Assembly: GCA_903953985.1 (NCBI GenBank)
Contig: CAJBLW010000492.1
Span: 1-6,634 of the forward strand
Length of the DNA: 6,634 nucleotides
Reading direction: 5' to 3'
DNA from: an uncultured Burkholderiales bacterium
Lineage (GTDB): Bacteria > Pseudomonadota > Gammaproteobacteria > Burkholderiales > Burkholderiaceae_C
A model generated the notes under the pieces. It ran no database searches. It was given only the letters and a program-made list of their open reading frames with translations, and was not told the origin of the DNA. Of this stretch, positions 6,290-6,634 are shown piece by piece; positions within the stretch are counted from its first letter, which is position 1, and each line of letters begins with the position of its first letter. A program made the position numbers and the translations under genes.

Positions 6290-6499
6290 TCATTTGTCAA
6301 TCACCCATTGAATGACCCCTTTGGCCACAAAACCCAGCATGCCGAAAGCCAGGCCCAAAAAGATGACAAAGGTACCGAATTTCCCTGCTTTAGACTCCCA
6401 GGCCAATTGCAAGACGATGAAAAGCATGTAGAGCATGAAAGCGCTCACGCCAATGGTCAGGCCAAACCAGGCGAACTGCTCTTCTGTGAAACTCCACAT
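6290..6499 (-). CDS. Small two-helix membrane protein, DUF2788-like
   Basis: This 69-residue inner-membrane protein has no known function. Residues 1-9 (MWSFTEEQF) are polar. A first hydrophobic segment spans about 10-33 and a second about 43-66, separated by the charged loop WESKAGKFGTF; the end is WVIDK. This architecture and the SKAGKFGTF loop followed by FLGLAFGMLGFVAK match my memory of the DUF2788 family of beta- and gammaproteobacteria; a profile search would confirm it. ATG 6499 is chosen over an adjacent in-frame GTG at 6502 because AGGAGG stands seven bases upstream of the ATG but only four from the GTG. The ATG shares one base with the TGA of the preceding gene, so the two membrane proteins are very likely coupled in one operon, which suggests a shared membrane role. 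No terminator with a U-run was seen after the stop. Confidence 0.85.
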   Translation of the reverse strand: MWSFTEEQFAWFGLTIGVSAFMLYMLFIVLQLAWESKAGKFGTFVIFLGLAFGMLGFVAKGVIQWVIDK

Positions 6500-6634
6500 C
6501 ACACGGCCTCCTGATGGGGCATGCGTTCGGGCACATCGCGGGTGTCTACCAGATCGCGATAAGCATGCCAGGAGGCATGGCCCAACACGGGTACGATCAC
6601 GATCAACCCGATGAACAAACTCAAAATGCCCATC
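6499..6634 (-). CDS. C-terminal end of a membrane protein, probably DUF2189-type (cut by window edge)
   Basis: Only the last 44-45 codons are in view. They read a hydrophobic helix (MGILSLFIGLIVIVPVLG) followed by HASWHAYRDLVDTRDVPER and end with HQEAV at a TGA. The pattern of a final transmembrane helix followed by GHASWHAYRDLV resembles the C-terminus of DUF2189-type integral membrane proteins from proteobacteria; this is recalled family knowledge and needs a search. The ATG close to the edge (6631-6633) is probably internal, because the fragment looks like the tail of a larger multi-helix protein. It overlaps the start of the DUF2788-like gene by one base (TGATG), and that gene's ribosome binding site lies within its last codons. 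Confidence 0.65.
   Translation of the reverse strand, partial: MGILSLFIGLIVIVPVLGHASWHAYRDLVDTRDVPERMPHQEAV
6507..6512 (-). promoter_or_regulatory. Ribosome binding site of the DUF2788-like gene
   Basis: AGGAGG on the minus strand is seven bases before ATG 6499. It lies inside the final codons of the upstream membrane-protein gene and decides for the ATG rather than the neighbouring GTG. Confidence 0.7.

Noticed and set aside
6105..6311. Plus-strand open frame of 68 codons across the minC upstream region
   Set aside because: It runs through the DnaA-box inverted repeat into the antisense of the DUF2788-like gene, and no plausible ribosome binding site or protein pattern was seen.
1..6634. 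tRNA, rRNA, CRISPR array, insertion sequence or prophage genes
   Set aside because: No cloverleaf, repeat-spacer array, transposase or terminal inverted repeats were recognised; the genes present look like ordinary chromosomal genes of one lineage.

Overview
The window looks like chromosomal DNA of a betaproteobacterium of the order Burkholderiales, most likely Comamonadaceae (Limnohabitans/Rhodoferax-like). This rests on the single-chain indolepyruvate:ferredoxin oxidoreductase of about 1,180 residues, a minC-minD-minE operon of betaproteobacterial type, a DUF2788-type small membrane protein, and moderate-to-high GC codon use (many GCC, GGC, ACC and CTG codons). The organism assignment is inference from protein flavour, not from a marker gene.

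Layout. (1) Positions 1-418, minus strand: an Lrp/AsnC-family regulator that reads off the left edge, with a TTG start preceded by a good ribosome binding site. (2) A 119-base divergent intergenic region (419-537). (3) Positions 538-4074, plus strand: a fused IorA-IorB 2-oxoacid:ferredoxin oxidoreductase with thiamine diphosphate, Fe-S and gamma-subunit domains plus a C-terminal extension. (4) A strong hairpin at 4078-4109 between two convergent units. (5) Positions 4131-6003, minus strand: minC, minD and minE, the complete division-site selection operon, with minD and minE tightly coupled. (6) Positions 6004-6289: an intergenic region with an AT-rich block and three DnaA-box-like 9-mers, two of them perfect and forming a 14-bp inverted repeat. 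(7) Positions 6290-6499 and 6499-6634, minus strand: a small two-helix membrane protein (DUF2788-like) overlapping by one base the end of a second membrane protein, probably of the DUF2189 type, cut by the right edge.

How it fits together. The regulator and the oxidoreductase form a divergent pair typical of Lrp/AsnC proteins that control a neighbouring amino-acid catabolic gene. The enzyme would turn aryl-pyruvates from aromatic amino-acid transamination into aryl-acetyl-CoA. The Min genes are an independent module that positions the FtsZ ring. The most unusual part is the region upstream of minC: a DnaA-box pair, a third degenerate box, a series of TAG/TAA-type triplets and an AT-rich stretch are arranged like a bacterial origin-unwinding element, although no dnaA, dnaN, rpmH or gidA gene is in view. 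It may be a DnaA-responsive control region tying replication to division, a DnaA-titration site, or an origin. The sequence alone cannot decide. No tRNA, rRNA, CRISPR array, insertion sequence or phage gene was seen.
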